Assembly (NCBI RefSeq): GCF_013267595.1
Contig: NZ_CP054010.1
Coordinates: forward strand, 806,001 to 870,000
DNA: 64,000 bases
Reading direction: 5' to 3'
Source of the DNA: Prevotella melaninogenica
GTDB taxonomy: Bacteria; Bacteroidota; Bacteroidia; Bacteroidales; Bacteroidaceae
A program made the translations under genes and the position numbers. The notes under the pieces are model-generated. The model was not told the origin of the DNA, did not search any database, and was given only the letters and a program-made list of their open reading frames with translations. This document shows positions 34,157 to 43,363 of this stretch, piece by piece (positions within the stretch are counted from its first letter, which is position 1; every line of letters begins with the position of its first letter).

Positions 34157-34818
34157 ACCACTTAGTCTCAACACTTTGCAAAATGGTGCAAAATACACTG
34201 CGTTTTGCAGCAAAACGCACTGCTAACTCGTGCTAAACGCAAGGCTAAATGCAGCAAAACGCAAGGCGTGTGAGCAAAGGGCGCGACCCAATTTATGCAA
34301 AAACAACTGACGTGAACCACAAAAAAAGTGGGAAAAAGGCGCAATAAGCATAGAATTAGCACCTTTTTCTCACTAAAAACTCAAAAAGCAGCGCAAAAGT
34401 TATGATTTAAACTCCTGCCTTTATGCAATATTCATTTTTGTGTTAGCGTGCTTATGCACAAGCACTTACACCATTTTGGTCTCGTTTGGGGCATTAAAAG
34501 CCTATTTTGGGGCATCGCCTACAGGCGTTTTTGCCTTTCTAGAAGTGGTGTAGTACTGAAATGCGTTTTGTAAAGTCTATTTACCGTAGCTTTCAATCAT
34601 TACACCCAGCTTTTTAAACCCAAATCAATTGTAAGACCACTAATCACACAATTGATGTTGCTTACAGTTCATCTTTTGTTGGCTTGTCGGCATCTTGCCT
34701 ATGATATTGTTTGAGCGTAGTGCACCACATTTTCAATAACAACATCGGCAATGTGTCCAGCAATACACAAAATCAAAACAACTCTACCCACTGTTTTTGG
34801 GTAAAAAAGACATAATAC
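34157..34818. other. Gene-free spacer with AACGCA-rich repeats
   Basis: The first 120 bases repeat words such as GCAGCAAAACGCA and ACTCGTGCTAAACGCAAGG. The rest has no credible open frame. It precedes the receptor gene's 3' end and differs in word use from the spacers elsewhere. Confidence 0.5.
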
Positions 34819-37329
34819 CTAGTACGAAAACTTCATCCCAAGAAACAAACTGCGGGGTTGAGTAGGTCCGTAAACATAGTCGGAGGCACGCGAAGCCCCT
34901 TTATCCAAATCCTTTTGGTAAGCATCGAGCATGTTTTGCACCCCCGCACTAGCCTCCAATTTCACCTGCTTAGTTATGTAGAAATTATAGGCAAGCTTCA
35001 GGTTAAGCGTGAGAAACGCGGGAGTGTGCTCAATGATAGCAAAGTCGTTGGTGCGCTCGCTCCCCCCTTTGGGGTGGCCAACATACATTCTACCCGTGTA
35101 AACGCCCGATAACGATAGGGCAAAATCGATGGTGGGATGCACAGTGAGGGTGAAATATCCGTAGGTGTTGGGCGTTCGCAGCAGACGTTTAGTGGTTTTA
35201 AACTCGGGAGCAGCATCGTCGTCCCATTCTTCGGGCGTGCGATAACGGCTGCTTTGCCAAGTAAAACCAGCTTGCAATTGCGCCCACGACGAGAGCGAAG
35301 CCTTGCCCTCGAGGTTAATTCCATACACCGTTGCACCGTTAGAATTGAAGCGTTCTTCAACACGTGCGCCATCAATAATCACATCATCAGCCAGTTTGCG
35401 TGTAGCAAACATGTTGTTAAGGCGTGTGTAAAAGCCCTCAATAAGAACGTTGGTTTGTACTATTCCAAAACTTTTATAGAGGTCGACCGATGCACTAAAG
35501 CTGTGCGAACGTTCCTCTTTCAAATCCTTAGCCAACGCAATTTTCACACGGTCGCCATCAGCAATACGCGTATGAAGGTCTTCATCAAAAGCCTGTGGGG
35601 CTCTAAATCCGCCAGCGTAAGTAAGTCGGAAATTGGTGTTGGGCGTGGGATTGTAGCGCAGATTAACGCGCGGACTAAAGATAAGATGCGAGATAAGGTT
35701 GTGTTTGTCTAGTCGTCCGCCCAGAAGCAAGCCCCAATGGTTGTTTTTCCATTCGTTTTGAGCAAAGAAGCTACCAATATTCACGCGCTGTTCCATCAGG
35801 CTGTTGTAGCCCAGCGAGTGGTCTTTAATGCGGTCGTAGCTATATTCGGCCCCCACAACAAGACTCGAAGGCATGAACCACAGACGGTCGAAATTGTGCA
35901 CATATTGCGCACCAGCTATGTAATTGATGTTATGCGTAAGGTTATAGGCTCGTTGTGCTTTGTCGTAGGCTTGCGCATCGGCCAGCGTTTGTTGTTGGTT
36001 GGCGGGCAGCGTGGCGGCATCGTCTTCGCTCATATCGAGGTTAAGTCCCAGTTTATAGGCTTCGTTCAAGGCCTTAAGTCCATCGGCAGCGGTGGCCAGT
36101 TCGCCCAGTCCGCCGTAATAACTCTTACGGTCAACGTTTTGAAACGAGGCATAAGCACTGAAATGTCCCTTACCATTAAGGCTAAAGAGGTCGTAGCCCA
36201 AACTTCCGCCGTTGATGGTATGTTCGATTTGTTCGGCAATATTGGCCTCGTGAGCAGGCAAGTAAAGTTTGTTTCCGCCACGTCTATACTCCTTCAAGCC
36301 GTGGTATTTAAGGGTTATTTTGGCGTAATCGGTGAGTCGGAAGAAAGAGCTAAGCCCCACAGTTTTATTATCTAGCGTGGGAAGGTCGGTGTAACCATCG
36401 CCATCGCGGTCGTAAGCAGCGCGGTGTCGGCTTTGTCCATAGAGATAAAACCCAGCTCTATTATTGGTTGTAACAACCGACAGGTTGCCCGTGGTGTTGT
36501 TGTCGAAAGCAGTAGAGCCATTTGTTGCGCCTGTGATGGTGTGCGCCACATCGGCCGAATTTTCGCTAGGTTCTTTGGTAATGATATTGATGGTGCCACC
36601 AATGGCCGAAGCACCGAAGAGCGCCGAGCCACCACCGCGAACAATTTCAACACGTTGCACCATGTTAGAGGGTATCTGTTCGAGTCCATAAACACCTTGA
36701 AGGGCCGTGAAAACGGGTCGCGAGTCGATTAATATTTGCGAATAATGACCATCAAGCCCATTGATGCGCACCTGCGAGAATCCGCAATTGGTGCAATTAT
36801 CTTCGGTTCGCACGCCCGGTTGGAAGTTTAAACCCTGCACCAAGGTTGTAGAATGGGTAGACTCGAGCAACTTCGTGTCCAGAACATTCACAACCACAGG
36901 CGACTCACGTCTAAGTGTTTGACTACGATTGGCCGACACAACAACCTCGTCGAGCGCAATTTCGTCGGGTTTGAGCATCACATTCAGCTCATGGGTATTA
37001 TTTTTTTGCGTTGTCACCTCGTGTTTGTAAGCCCTATAACCAGCCGAGCGCACTTCCACAATCACCTTTCCCACAGGCAGATTTCGCAGCATAAAATGGC
37101 CATCGGCATCGGTGGTGGTAGTGATAACTGTACCCAAAACCAGCACGCTCGCGTGCGAAAGAGGATGTTGTGTTTTACTATCCACAACGCGTCCCTTAAT
37201 GTTGGCTTCGGTATTAACTTTCACTTCGTTCTCGTGCCTTGCGTAAGTGGGCAGCGAAAGAACGAACGTAGCGGCGAAAACAAACGCCGATTTACATAAA
37301 ATCTGTTTTACGGTTCTTTTCTTTATCAT
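34819..37329 (-). CDS. TonB-dependent outer-membrane receptor with CxxC plug motif
   Basis: An 836-residue receptor starting at MIKKRTVKQILCKSAFVF, chosen because the signal peptide (to TYA) begins there. A carboxypeptidase-regulatory domain (NIKGRVVDSKTQHPLSHAS) is followed by the TonB-box region DEVVVSANRSQTLRRES, then the plug with DNCTNCGFSQVRINGLDG and QRVEIVRGGGSALFGASAIG, and a barrel ending LFLGMKFSY. The substrate is unknown; relatives with the CTNC plug are often near metal or cofactor uptake genes. The gene is richer in G and C words than its neighbours and sits alone beside an IS982 element, which suggests transfer. Confidence 0.87.
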   Translation of the reverse strand: MIKKRTVKQILCKSAFVFAATFVLSLPTYARHENEVKVNTEANIKGRVVDSKTQHPLSHASVLVLGTVITTTTDADGHFMLRNLPVGKVIVEVRSAGYRAYKHEVTTQKNNTHELNVMLKPDEIALDEVVVSANRSQTLRRESPVVVNVLDTKLLESTHSTTLVQGLNFQPGVRTEDNCTNCGFSQVRINGLDGHYSQILIDSRPVFTALQGVYGLEQIPSNMVQRVEIVRGGGSALFGASAIGGTINIITKEPSENSADVAHTITGATNGSTAFDNNTTGNLSVVTTNNRAGFYLYGQSRHRAAYDRDGDGYTDLPTLDNKTVGLSSFFRLTDYAKITLKYHGLKEYRRGGNKLYLPAHEANIAEQIEHTINGGSLGYDLFSLNGKGHFSAYASFQNVDRKSYYGGLGELATAADGLKALNEAYKLGLNLDMSEDDAATLPANQQQTLADAQAYDKAQRAYNLTHNINYIAGAQYVHNFDRLWFMPSSLVVGAEYSYDRIKDHSLGYNSLMEQRVNIGSFFAQNEWKNNHWGLLLGGRLDKHNLISHLIFSPRVNLRYNPTPNTNFRLTYAGGFRAPQAFDEDLHTRIADGDRVKIALAKDLKEERSHSFSASVDLYKSFGIVQTNVLIEGFYTRLNNMFATRKLADDVIIDGARVEERFNSNGATVYGINLEGKASLSSWAQLQAGFTWQSSRYRTPEEWDDDAAPEFKTTKRLLRTPNTYGYFTLTVHPTIDFALSLSGVYTGRMYVGHPKGGSERTNDFAIIEHTPAFLTLNLKLAYNFYITKQVKLEASAGVQNMLDAYQKDLDKGASRASDYVYGPTQPRSLFLGMKFSY

Positions 37330-37706
37330 TTTAAATTGTTTTAAATTCAGGCATGTTCTGTAAATCTTCGATATAGTCACAGCACGCCCCATAGGGCTTT
37401 TTGTGACCTTATCAATGATTCTAGAGCTCGCCTTTGATTTGTTAATGCAAAGGTAGGATGTTGTAAGGAATAGTGCAATACCTAGAAGTAGGGAAAAAGC
37501 CTCACCCCTCTGGAGGGTGTGTCAAAATGCAAATTAATAACTTGACAACTTTCAATCTATAAGTAGGATTCTATTAAAGGCAAAGAAAAGACCATTTCTT
37601 TACTCAAAATCGAGTATAGAAATGGTCATTTTTTATTGAATTGTTTCAAACAGTATGATTATCAAAATGGAACTTACATTTTGACACACCGTCCTTATAA
37701 ATGTTC

Positions 37707-38081
37707 TTATCTCCTTCGAAGAGAATCTACAGAGAGATCAGGCCCAGATATTAGTCTGTCACTCTGTATAATAGAAACTAACGAATCATTTTCAAATGTT
37801 AATGCCGTTGTTATAATGAATCCTTCACATAGGACACGAGCAGGTTCCTTATAATACAAAACGTCTATTCTCTTATGGTTTCTTGTAAAAACATCAGACC
37901 TAAATGGGAAACCACATTGTTTTTTCACATCTGCTTTATTGAGTCCTAAACGAATGTCTGACACCGGAGATTTAGACAATGTAGGTGCAATAGAACAAGA
38001 GTAAAGCCCTAAAATGGAGCCACAAAATAATGTACACATTACAAGGGATGAAAGTAAAAAACGTGTGTTATTTATTTTCAT
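37707..38081 (-). CDS. Small lipoprotein, BamE/SmpA-like fold suspected (copy B, hybrid)
   Basis: A 124-residue lipoprotein starting at MKINNTRFLLSSLVMC. From SILGLYSC onward it is nearly identical to copies A and C, but the signal peptide and upstream DNA differ, so the gene is a hybrid made by recombination within the leader. It overlaps the 3' end of the 203-residue gene upstream by 14 bases. 37330-37590 before the terminator hairpin holds no gene. Confidence 0.7.
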   Translation of the reverse strand: MKINNTRFLLSSLVMCTLFCGSILGLYSCSIAPTLSKSPVSDIRLGLNKADVKKQCGFPFRSDVFTRNHKRIDVLYYKEPARVLCEGFIITTALTFENDSLVSIIQSDRLISGPDLSVDSLRRR

Positions 38082-38679
38082 ATATAATTTCTTTTGTTTC
38101 ATAGTGTCGACTATATATTTTTTCTAATTTTACTATTCGATTATTTTTATCATAAGTAAATACACATGTATATGAAATAATGATGTCAGACATATTGGGC
38201 TTGTAAGTATAACTATATTGGGTAATAAGACTATCCTTGACTATAATGTTAATACTAAATACATAGTCAACACTGGCATCAAGATACGTGTAATACTTAT
38301 TGATATCTTGTATAGAAATCTTTTTTCGCTCCCCTATAGGCTTTGTAAACGATAAGATTTCGCTTGGGTCATAACTTGACAAAATATCAGCAATAATACA
38401 CGCATCTTTATATATGACCTCGGGATATTTTAGAATTATTCCATAATCAATCAGGCTATAAGATTGATCTAAAAATATCTTTTGATATTTGATATCATCT
38501 GCGGACAATTTAACCAATCTACCTCGTTTATTATACACCCCGATTTTTTTTTCGTTTAGAAATAAACTTCTCTCTACCTTACAACCATTGCTTAAAATTT
38601 TTACAACAGTTTGTGATTTCAATTCTAAACTATTTAGAATTGAAATCACAGAAAGTATCAATACAGCACAAAATCTCAT
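38068..38679 (-). CDS. Secreted protein of unknown function
   Basis: A 203-residue protein with a signal peptide (MRFCAVLILSVISILNSLELKSQ). No family is recognised. The mature part is beta-rich with many Tyr and Lys (KKIGVYNKRGRLVKLSADDIKYQ, YTYLDASVDYVFSINIIVKDS, CVFTYDKNNRIVKLEKIYS). The late F-x-Y-D-K-N-N-R-I pattern resembles small lipoproteins with a YD-like beta motif. A perfect palindrome with 18-base arms lies within the signal-peptide codons. It appears to follow a broken gene and to be translated together with lipoprotein copy B. Confidence 0.6.
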   Translation of the reverse strand: MRFCAVLILSVISILNSLELKSQTVVKILSNGCKVERSLFLNEKKIGVYNKRGRLVKLSADDIKYQKIFLDQSYSLIDYGIILKYPEVIYKDACIIADILSSYDPSEILSFTKPIGERKKISIQDINKYYTYLDASVDYVFSINIIVKDSLITQYSYTYKPNMSDIIISYTCVFTYDKNNRIVKLEKIYSRHYETKEIIYENK

Positions 38680-38689
38680 TATTAATCTT

Positions 38690-38969
38690 TTATTTAGTTT
38701 CTTTCCAAAAAATAGTTCTTCCGTATACAGCTGTTGATTTTAATCTTGTTTTTCCAGCATTCATATTACGTTTTTTCTCACCACCAAGATTCATTGGAGC
38801 AACACAAGTTTGAGGTGCTTTAAAAGATTTTCCAACATTTTTCTTCCATTTCGCATAATGTTATCGGAGATTTTCCATCCCATAGTGTTCATATGAATTT
38901 CGAAACGTCCAGTACTTCTACGCGTGTCATCTAAAGAGAATTGGGCTTGTTCTGCACTATCCCACATCT
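38690..38969 (-). pseudogene. Broken gene fragment upstream of the 203-residue gene
   Basis: On the minus strand two frames join into one likely protein tail: MWDSAEQAQFSLDDTRRSTG and GRFEIHMNTMGWKISDNI in one frame, then, after a frameshift, KNVGKSFKAPQTCVAPMNLG and AGKTRLKSTAVYGRTIFW ending at TAA 38690-38692. The 5' end is lost where the repeated terminator segment of copy C begins. No family is recognised; it could be the tail of a toxin or another accessory gene. Confidence 0.5.
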
Positions 38970-39074
38970 ATACTCAAAATCGAGTACAGAAATGGTCATT
39001 CTTAAAGATTTGTTTCAAACAGTATGATTATCAAAATGGAACTTACACTTTGACATACCGTCCTTATATTGTTC

Positions 39075-39422
39075 TTATCTCCTTCGAAGGGAATCTACAG
39101 AGAGATCAAGCTCAGATATTAGTTTGTCACTCTGTATAATAGAAACTAACGAATCATTTTCAAATGTTAATGCCGTTGTTATAATGAATCCTTCACATAG
39201 GACACGAGCAGGTTCCTTATAATACAAAACGTCTATTCTCTTATGGTTTCTTGTAAAAACATCAGATCTAAATGGAAAACCACATTGTTTTTTCACATCT
39301 GCTTTATTGACTCCTAAACGAATGTCTGACACCGGAAATTTAGACAATGTAGGTACAATAGAACAAGAGTAAAGCCCTAAGATAGAGACGCAAAATGATA
39401 ATATTATTTTATTTAGTTTCAT
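39075..39422 (-). CDS. Small lipoprotein, BamE/SmpA-like fold suspected (copy C)
   Basis: A 115-residue near twin of copy A, with only a handful of substitutions (for example Val for Ala after the lipobox and KL for RP near the end). Upstream and downstream DNA match copy A over more than 1 kb, so the whole segment was duplicated. Function unknown. Confidence 0.7.
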   Translation of the reverse strand: MKLNKIILSFCVSILGLYSCSIVPTLSKFPVSDIRLGVNKADVKKQCGFPFRSDVFTRNHKRIDVLYYKEPARVLCEGFIITTALTFENDSLVSIIQSDKLISELDLSVDSLRRR

Positions 39423-39712
39423 TTTTATCACCTTTTATGTTTAAGTATTGTTCGACACTTGTTATCTTTCAGAAGAAATAACAAACTCATTCTCGTCATT
39501 AGAGCATTCCAAAACAGAACGTTGTACGCAGTACAAGGGATGAAAGCAAAAAAGATTTTTTCATGTCAATAAAGGTTTAATAGTTATTCGCCGTAAAGGT
39601 ACATTTATTTTTTGTATCTTTATTAAAAACGATAAATAATTTTACTCAGTTTCCATTATCTTTTTCTTTAATACCCGACGAGGGATTATAACAAACATCT
39701 TTTCTTTCCTGC

Positions 39713-39772
39713 TCACAGGGATATCGCGCATTCTACTCCCCTCCCCTTGGGGGAGGGGCAAGGGGGAGGGGC
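39713..39772. repeat. GC hairpin repeat with GGGGATATCGCGCATT-like tail
   Basis: Same unit as 32365-32425, here ending exactly at the stop of the neighbouring gene rather than inside it. Confidence 0.65.
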
Positions 39773-40110
39773 TACTTGTTGTGTGTTGTGTTAAGTGTGT
39801 TTTTTTTTACCATCCACCACTTCACCGCAGCATTCATAATCTCATTCATGCCGTCGAAAATCTCATCGAGATTACTTTGCCTCAATTCACCGTTACCCTC
39901 ACCACCTGCATGCTTTAGGATAAAGGTCTTATCCAGCAGGGAATAGCCACAGAGCGAACGGCTTTTAACGATTTTCAGGTCCTCCTCAAAGCGTTCGGGT
40001 GTGGTGTGTATGACTTGAACATTCAGGCGAGGCCATGTAGAACATTCAATTAACTCAAATTCTTTTCCGTCCACTTCATGAACAGAATAATGGAAATCAT
40101 AGGTTTTCAT
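39772..40110 (-). CDS. Unknown small protein linked to the lipoprotein (copy C)
   Basis: A 112-residue paralogue of the 32390 gene, starting MKTYDFHYSVHEVDGKEFEL and near-identical through NAAVKWW; it then ends with its own tail (MVKKNTLNTTHNK) instead of repeat-encoded residues. It is the first gene of the duplicated unit. No family is recognised. Confidence 0.65.
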   Translation of the reverse strand: MKTYDFHYSVHEVDGKEFELIECSTWPRLNVQVIHTTPERFEEDLKIVKSRSLCGYSLLDKTFILKHAGGEGNGELRQSNLDEIFDGMNEIMNAAVKWWMVKKNTLNTTHNK

Positions 40111-40274
40111 TGCTCAATTACTCATTTTGTTGTTATAAAATTACGTATAGTCATTTATCTTTTTACGATATTCAAGACAGAAATACGCTCGTATAATACA
40201 TAGAAAAATATCTGTACTTTTCGTTGTCTTCAAAGCTACTCCCTACACCAAATGTAATTATTTTTCACATCCTC

Positions 40275-40530
40275 CTTTTTAAAAGATGCTCTTTTGGCTT
40301 CGAAAAGACGCTTAATTGGCTTGCAATAGATGCCCTTTTGGGTGCTTACTAACGCCCTTTTGAACTCGAAGTAAGCACCTTTTAAAACATTCTCATGCAA
40401 ATGTTTGATGCTCTGAGAGTTACAACGATGCATTTTTAAGTGCCTTTTAGCACTTCTGAGGGGATTTATTTACTTGTTTTGTAATGATTTTTCAGAGTGA
40501 GGGGAAGGTTATTTTCAGGTGAGGGAGTAA
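40275..40530. repeat. Large repeat R1, copy 4 (core and part of right arm)
   Basis: GATGCTCTTTTGGCTTCGAAAAGACGC, TGCCCTTTTGGGTGC, AACGCCCTTTTGAA and AAGCACCTTTTAAA form the core, then TTGTAATGATTTTTCAGA of the right arm. No terminal repeats. No gene lies between 40111 and 40590. Confidence 0.7.
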
Positions 40531-40544
40531 GGTTTTAGTCAATT

Positions 40545-40576
40545 AAAAAAAGCCTGCCACGACCATGCGACAGACT
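40545..40576 (-). terminator. Terminator of dnaA
   Basis: On the minus strand GTCTGTCGC pairs with GTGGCAGGC (three G-U pairs) and is followed by seven T. Confidence 0.7.
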
Positions 40577-40590
40577 CTCAAACTAATACC

Positions 40591-41997
40591 TTATGCTTTT
40601 AACTTAAAAGAGTTTTCAATACTTGCGATTTCAGCATGGAATCCCTTGTCAACCTTAAGACGGTCTTCAATCTTTGAACAACTGTGGATTACGGTGCTGT
40701 GGTCACGATTACCAACCAACTTTCCGATACGACTTGCAGGCATCTTAGTATATTTCTGTGCCATATACATACTCACTTGGCGTGCCATCACAATATCTTT
40801 CTTTCGAGAACGAGAGTTGACTGCCGACATCGTGACATTATAATGCGAGCATACTTTATCCAAGATGTCGTCAATTGTCAGCGGTTCGTCGTCAATTTTC
40901 ACTGCCCGTTTGATAACACGCTCAGCCAATCGCATATCAATATTACTATTGTAAACGACGCTGTAAGCGAGCAATGAGTTGATAACACCTTGAAGATCAC
41001 GCACACTGCCATTAGCAGTTTCGGCGATGAAGCGCACTACATCCTCTGGAATATTAAGACCGTCACGCTTAATCTTGCTATGGAGAATATCCACACAAAG
41101 CTGTACGTTTGGTTTTTCTAACTCTGCAATCAAACCACAAGAGAAACGTGTCAGCAGGCGGTCGTTCATACCCTTGAGATCTACAGGTGGGCGGTCGCTC
41201 GCTAAGATGATACGTTTTCCGTTACGGAAAAGGTGGTTGAAAATATGGAAGAAGGTGTCCTGCGTCTTTGTTGCAGTAACCCATTCCTGGATATCATCGA
41301 CAATGAGAATGTCAATTGTCTGATAGAAGTTGATAAAATCGTTGGTAGTATTCTGTCGTACAGAATCGGTGTACTGTACTTGGAACAGACGTGCAGACAC
41401 GTATAACACACGCTTTTGAGGATAGAGTTGCTTCGCTCTTAATCCGATAGCATTAACAAGGTGAGTCTTTCCACAGCCCGATGGTCCATAGATGAACATT
41501 GGGTTAAACTGTGTTGTGTTAGGATGTTCTGCGATAGAAAGACCGATAGAACGAGGGAGTTTGTTGCTGTCGCCTTCAACATAGTTGCTGAATGACTTAT
41601 GAGGGTCGAGCTGCGAATCGAGGTCCTGTGGCACTGTATCCAGTACGGTTGGGCTCTGATTAGCGCGAGCAGTAGGACGCTGTGACGAGATGTCTTCTAC
41701 GGTGTCCTGCTCTAAGTCTTGTGACAAGTGATTCTCCTGGTCAATCATTACACGATACGTCAGTTGTACGCCTTGTCCGAAGACACGCGTCAACACCTTA
41801 CGTAGTAAGTCTACGTAATGACCTTCCAAATACTCATATACGAATTGGCTTGGGACCTGAACTAACAATGTCTTTGATGCTGGCTTGTACGATTGTAAAA
41901 CAATCGGACGAAACCAGGTGTCAAATTGCTGCTCGGTCACATTCTCCTTAATGAGCTGGAGGCAACTATCCCAAAGATTTTTAGGACTGACGTTCAT
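40591..41997 (-). CDS. dnaA: Chromosomal replication initiator DnaA
   Basis: A 468-residue DnaA. Domain I (LWDSCLQLIKENVTEQQFDTW) is followed by a variable linker, then the AAA+ domain with FIYGPSGCGKTHL (Walker A) and ILIVDDIQEW (Walker B), and domain IV with the signature GNRDHSTVIHSCSKIED that reads DnaA boxes. It binds ATP, opens the origin and controls initiation. A TATCTTTG element at 42073-42080 on the minus strand is a likely -7 box. Length and order are normal. Confidence 0.97.
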   Translation of the reverse strand: MNVSPKNLWDSCLQLIKENVTEQQFDTWFRPIVLQSYKPASKTLLVQVPSQFVYEYLEGHYVDLLRKVLTRVFGQGVQLTYRVMIDQENHLSQDLEQDTVEDISSQRPTARANQSPTVLDTVPQDLDSQLDPHKSFSNYVEGDSNKLPRSIGLSIAEHPNTTQFNPMFIYGPSGCGKTHLVNAIGLRAKQLYPQKRVLYVSARLFQVQYTDSVRQNTTNDFINFYQTIDILIVDDIQEWVTATKTQDTFFHIFNHLFRNGKRIILASDRPPVDLKGMNDRLLTRFSCGLIAELEKPNVQLCVDILHSKIKRDGLNIPEDVVRFIAETANGSVRDLQGVINSLLAYSVVYNSNIDMRLAERVIKRAVKIDDEPLTIDDILDKVCSHYNVTMSAVNSRSRKKDIVMARQVSMYMAQKYTKMPASRIGKLVGNRDHSTVIHSCSKIEDRLKVDKGFHAEIASIENSFKLKA

Positions 41998-42275
41998 AAT
42001 TGGTTGACTATAATATCTCTGTCTTTCACGAAATAGTGGCTTGCCGACTATCTCTAATTAATTTTGATAGTGCAAAGATAGCAATTTATTTATAAAGAGA
42101 ACTATCTGCAATATTACATCTTTAAAACGTAGAAGTTTGTAAAACGTTATATCTGTGGATGTTGCGTTATCTTTCTTACGAACCACTCATTTTGCGTAGT
42201 TGTGTAATTGTAAGTATTTGAAAAACAAATAGTTTTAATATGCCTATGCCCTTTATAACGCTGAGAGTGAAACAA

Positions 42276-42334
42276 ACGCAGGGAAAGCGCAAAGAAGCTG
42301 ATATTCAAACAGCTTCAAGAAGCTTTCTCTGCGT
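42276..42334. other. Nested hairpin between dnaA and the MCE gene
   Basis: Outer arms ACGCAGGGAAAGC and GCTTTCTCTGCGT enclose an inner AGCTG/CAGCT stem. It lies 37 bases past the stop of the MCE gene and could be its terminator or a small structured RNA. One DnaA-box-like word (ATCCACAGA, minus strand near 42155) is nearby. Confidence 0.5.
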
Positions 42335-42371
42335 GTGAAACATTGATGATATTATTTAGACCATATTTAAA

Positions 42372-43352
42372 TTACTTATCTTTTCTACCAAAGATAGAGA
42401 AGTGAACATAACGCTTTGGATGTGCCTTGAGATTCGTCAAAAGACTATCTGCAGAGCGCATCGTGCTATTAAGATTCTTGTACAAAGAGGCGTCGTTAAG
42501 CATCAAGCCCATTGTACCCTCGTTGCTATTCAGCTTAGCTGTGAGCGAGTTCATATTGTCTAAAGTAGCGTTCACCTTAGCCATCGTAGCCTCAACATCG
42601 AGTCCGTTCACCTTATTATTAAGGTTGCTCATCATCGTATTTGCGCCACGGATAGCCCCACGAGCTTCTGTAATACCTTTGTTTGCGTTCACCATCATGC
42701 CGTTGGCATTGTCCATCACCCTACCAGCCTTTGCCGTCATAACAGGCAAAGAACCATTAACCTGTGCGAGCAAGGTGTTAAGCTCACGGGTAGAAGTAGT
42801 AAGATTGGCTGTAATCTTGTCTACATTGTGTACCGAACTCTGAAGAGCTGGGTCGGCAAGGAGTGTATTTACGCTTCCAAGGATGCTATCCAACTTTGGC
42901 AACATCTTCTGGATAGAAGGCACCATACTCTTCAAGTCGCCTAAAGTACCATCATTAATACCACCGTCAATCCATCCGTTAGGCTCCAAGAACTTCGTGC
43001 TTTTGCCAAACTGTAGTACGACCTTCACGTTACCCATGATGTCACTAACAATCTCAGCGGTAGTACCCTCTGGGATTCTCAATGTCTTTTCAACATCGAC
43101 ATCGACTGTGATAGACTCGCCTAACTTATCATAGTCGTAATCAATATTCCTAACGATACCCACCTTGAAACCGCGAGCATAGACAGGAGTTGATGTAGAC
43201 AAGCCCGTGATATCGTTGAACTTAATCTTGTAATGTGCGTCATTCGAGAAGAGGGAAATACCTCTTAGGAACTGTATTCCAAAGAATAACACAACGATAG
43301 CAAGTATAGCAACGATGGCAATCCTTACTTGTGGTGTGAAAAATTTCTGCAT
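42372..43352 (-). CDS. MlaD/MCE-domain protein
   Basis: A 326-residue periplasmic protein anchored by one N-terminal helix (VRIAIVAILAIVVLFFGIQFL). The MCE domain follows (YKIKFNDITGLSTSTPVYARGFKVG to VVLQFGKS), then a long helical C-terminus (QKMLPKLDSILGSVNTLL, repeated N-rich helices). MCE proteins form rings that move phospholipids between membranes with an MlaFE ABC transporter, not seen here. It follows the amidase gene by 11 bases. Confidence 0.88.
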   Translation of the reverse strand: MQKFFTPQVRIAIVAILAIVVLFFGIQFLRGISLFSNDAHYKIKFNDITGLSTSTPVYARGFKVGIVRNIDYDYDKLGESITVDVDVEKTLRIPEGTTAEIVSDIMGNVKVVLQFGKSTKFLEPNGWIDGGINDGTLGDLKSMVPSIQKMLPKLDSILGSVNTLLADPALQSSVHNVDKITANLTTSTRELNTLLAQVNGSLPVMTAKAGRVMDNANGMMVNANKGITEARGAIRGANTMMSNLNNKVNGLDVEATMAKVNATLDNMNSLTAKLNSNEGTMGLMLNDASLYKNLNSTMRSADSLLTNLKAHPKRYVHFSIFGRKDK

Positions 43353-43363
43353 ATCCGTTTTGT

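Noticed and set aside
34157..34300. Integron-like or attachment-site repeats
   Set aside because: AACGCA words are irregular, without paired core sites or an integrase gene.
35137..36375. Long plus-strand open frames opposite the TonB receptor
   Set aside because: They mirror the codon pattern of the receptor on the minus strand; no motifs or start context support them.
41998..42371. Origin of replication next to dnaA
   Set aside because: Only one weak DnaA-box-like word is visible and there is no array or AT-rich unwinding block; dnaA alone does not place the origin.
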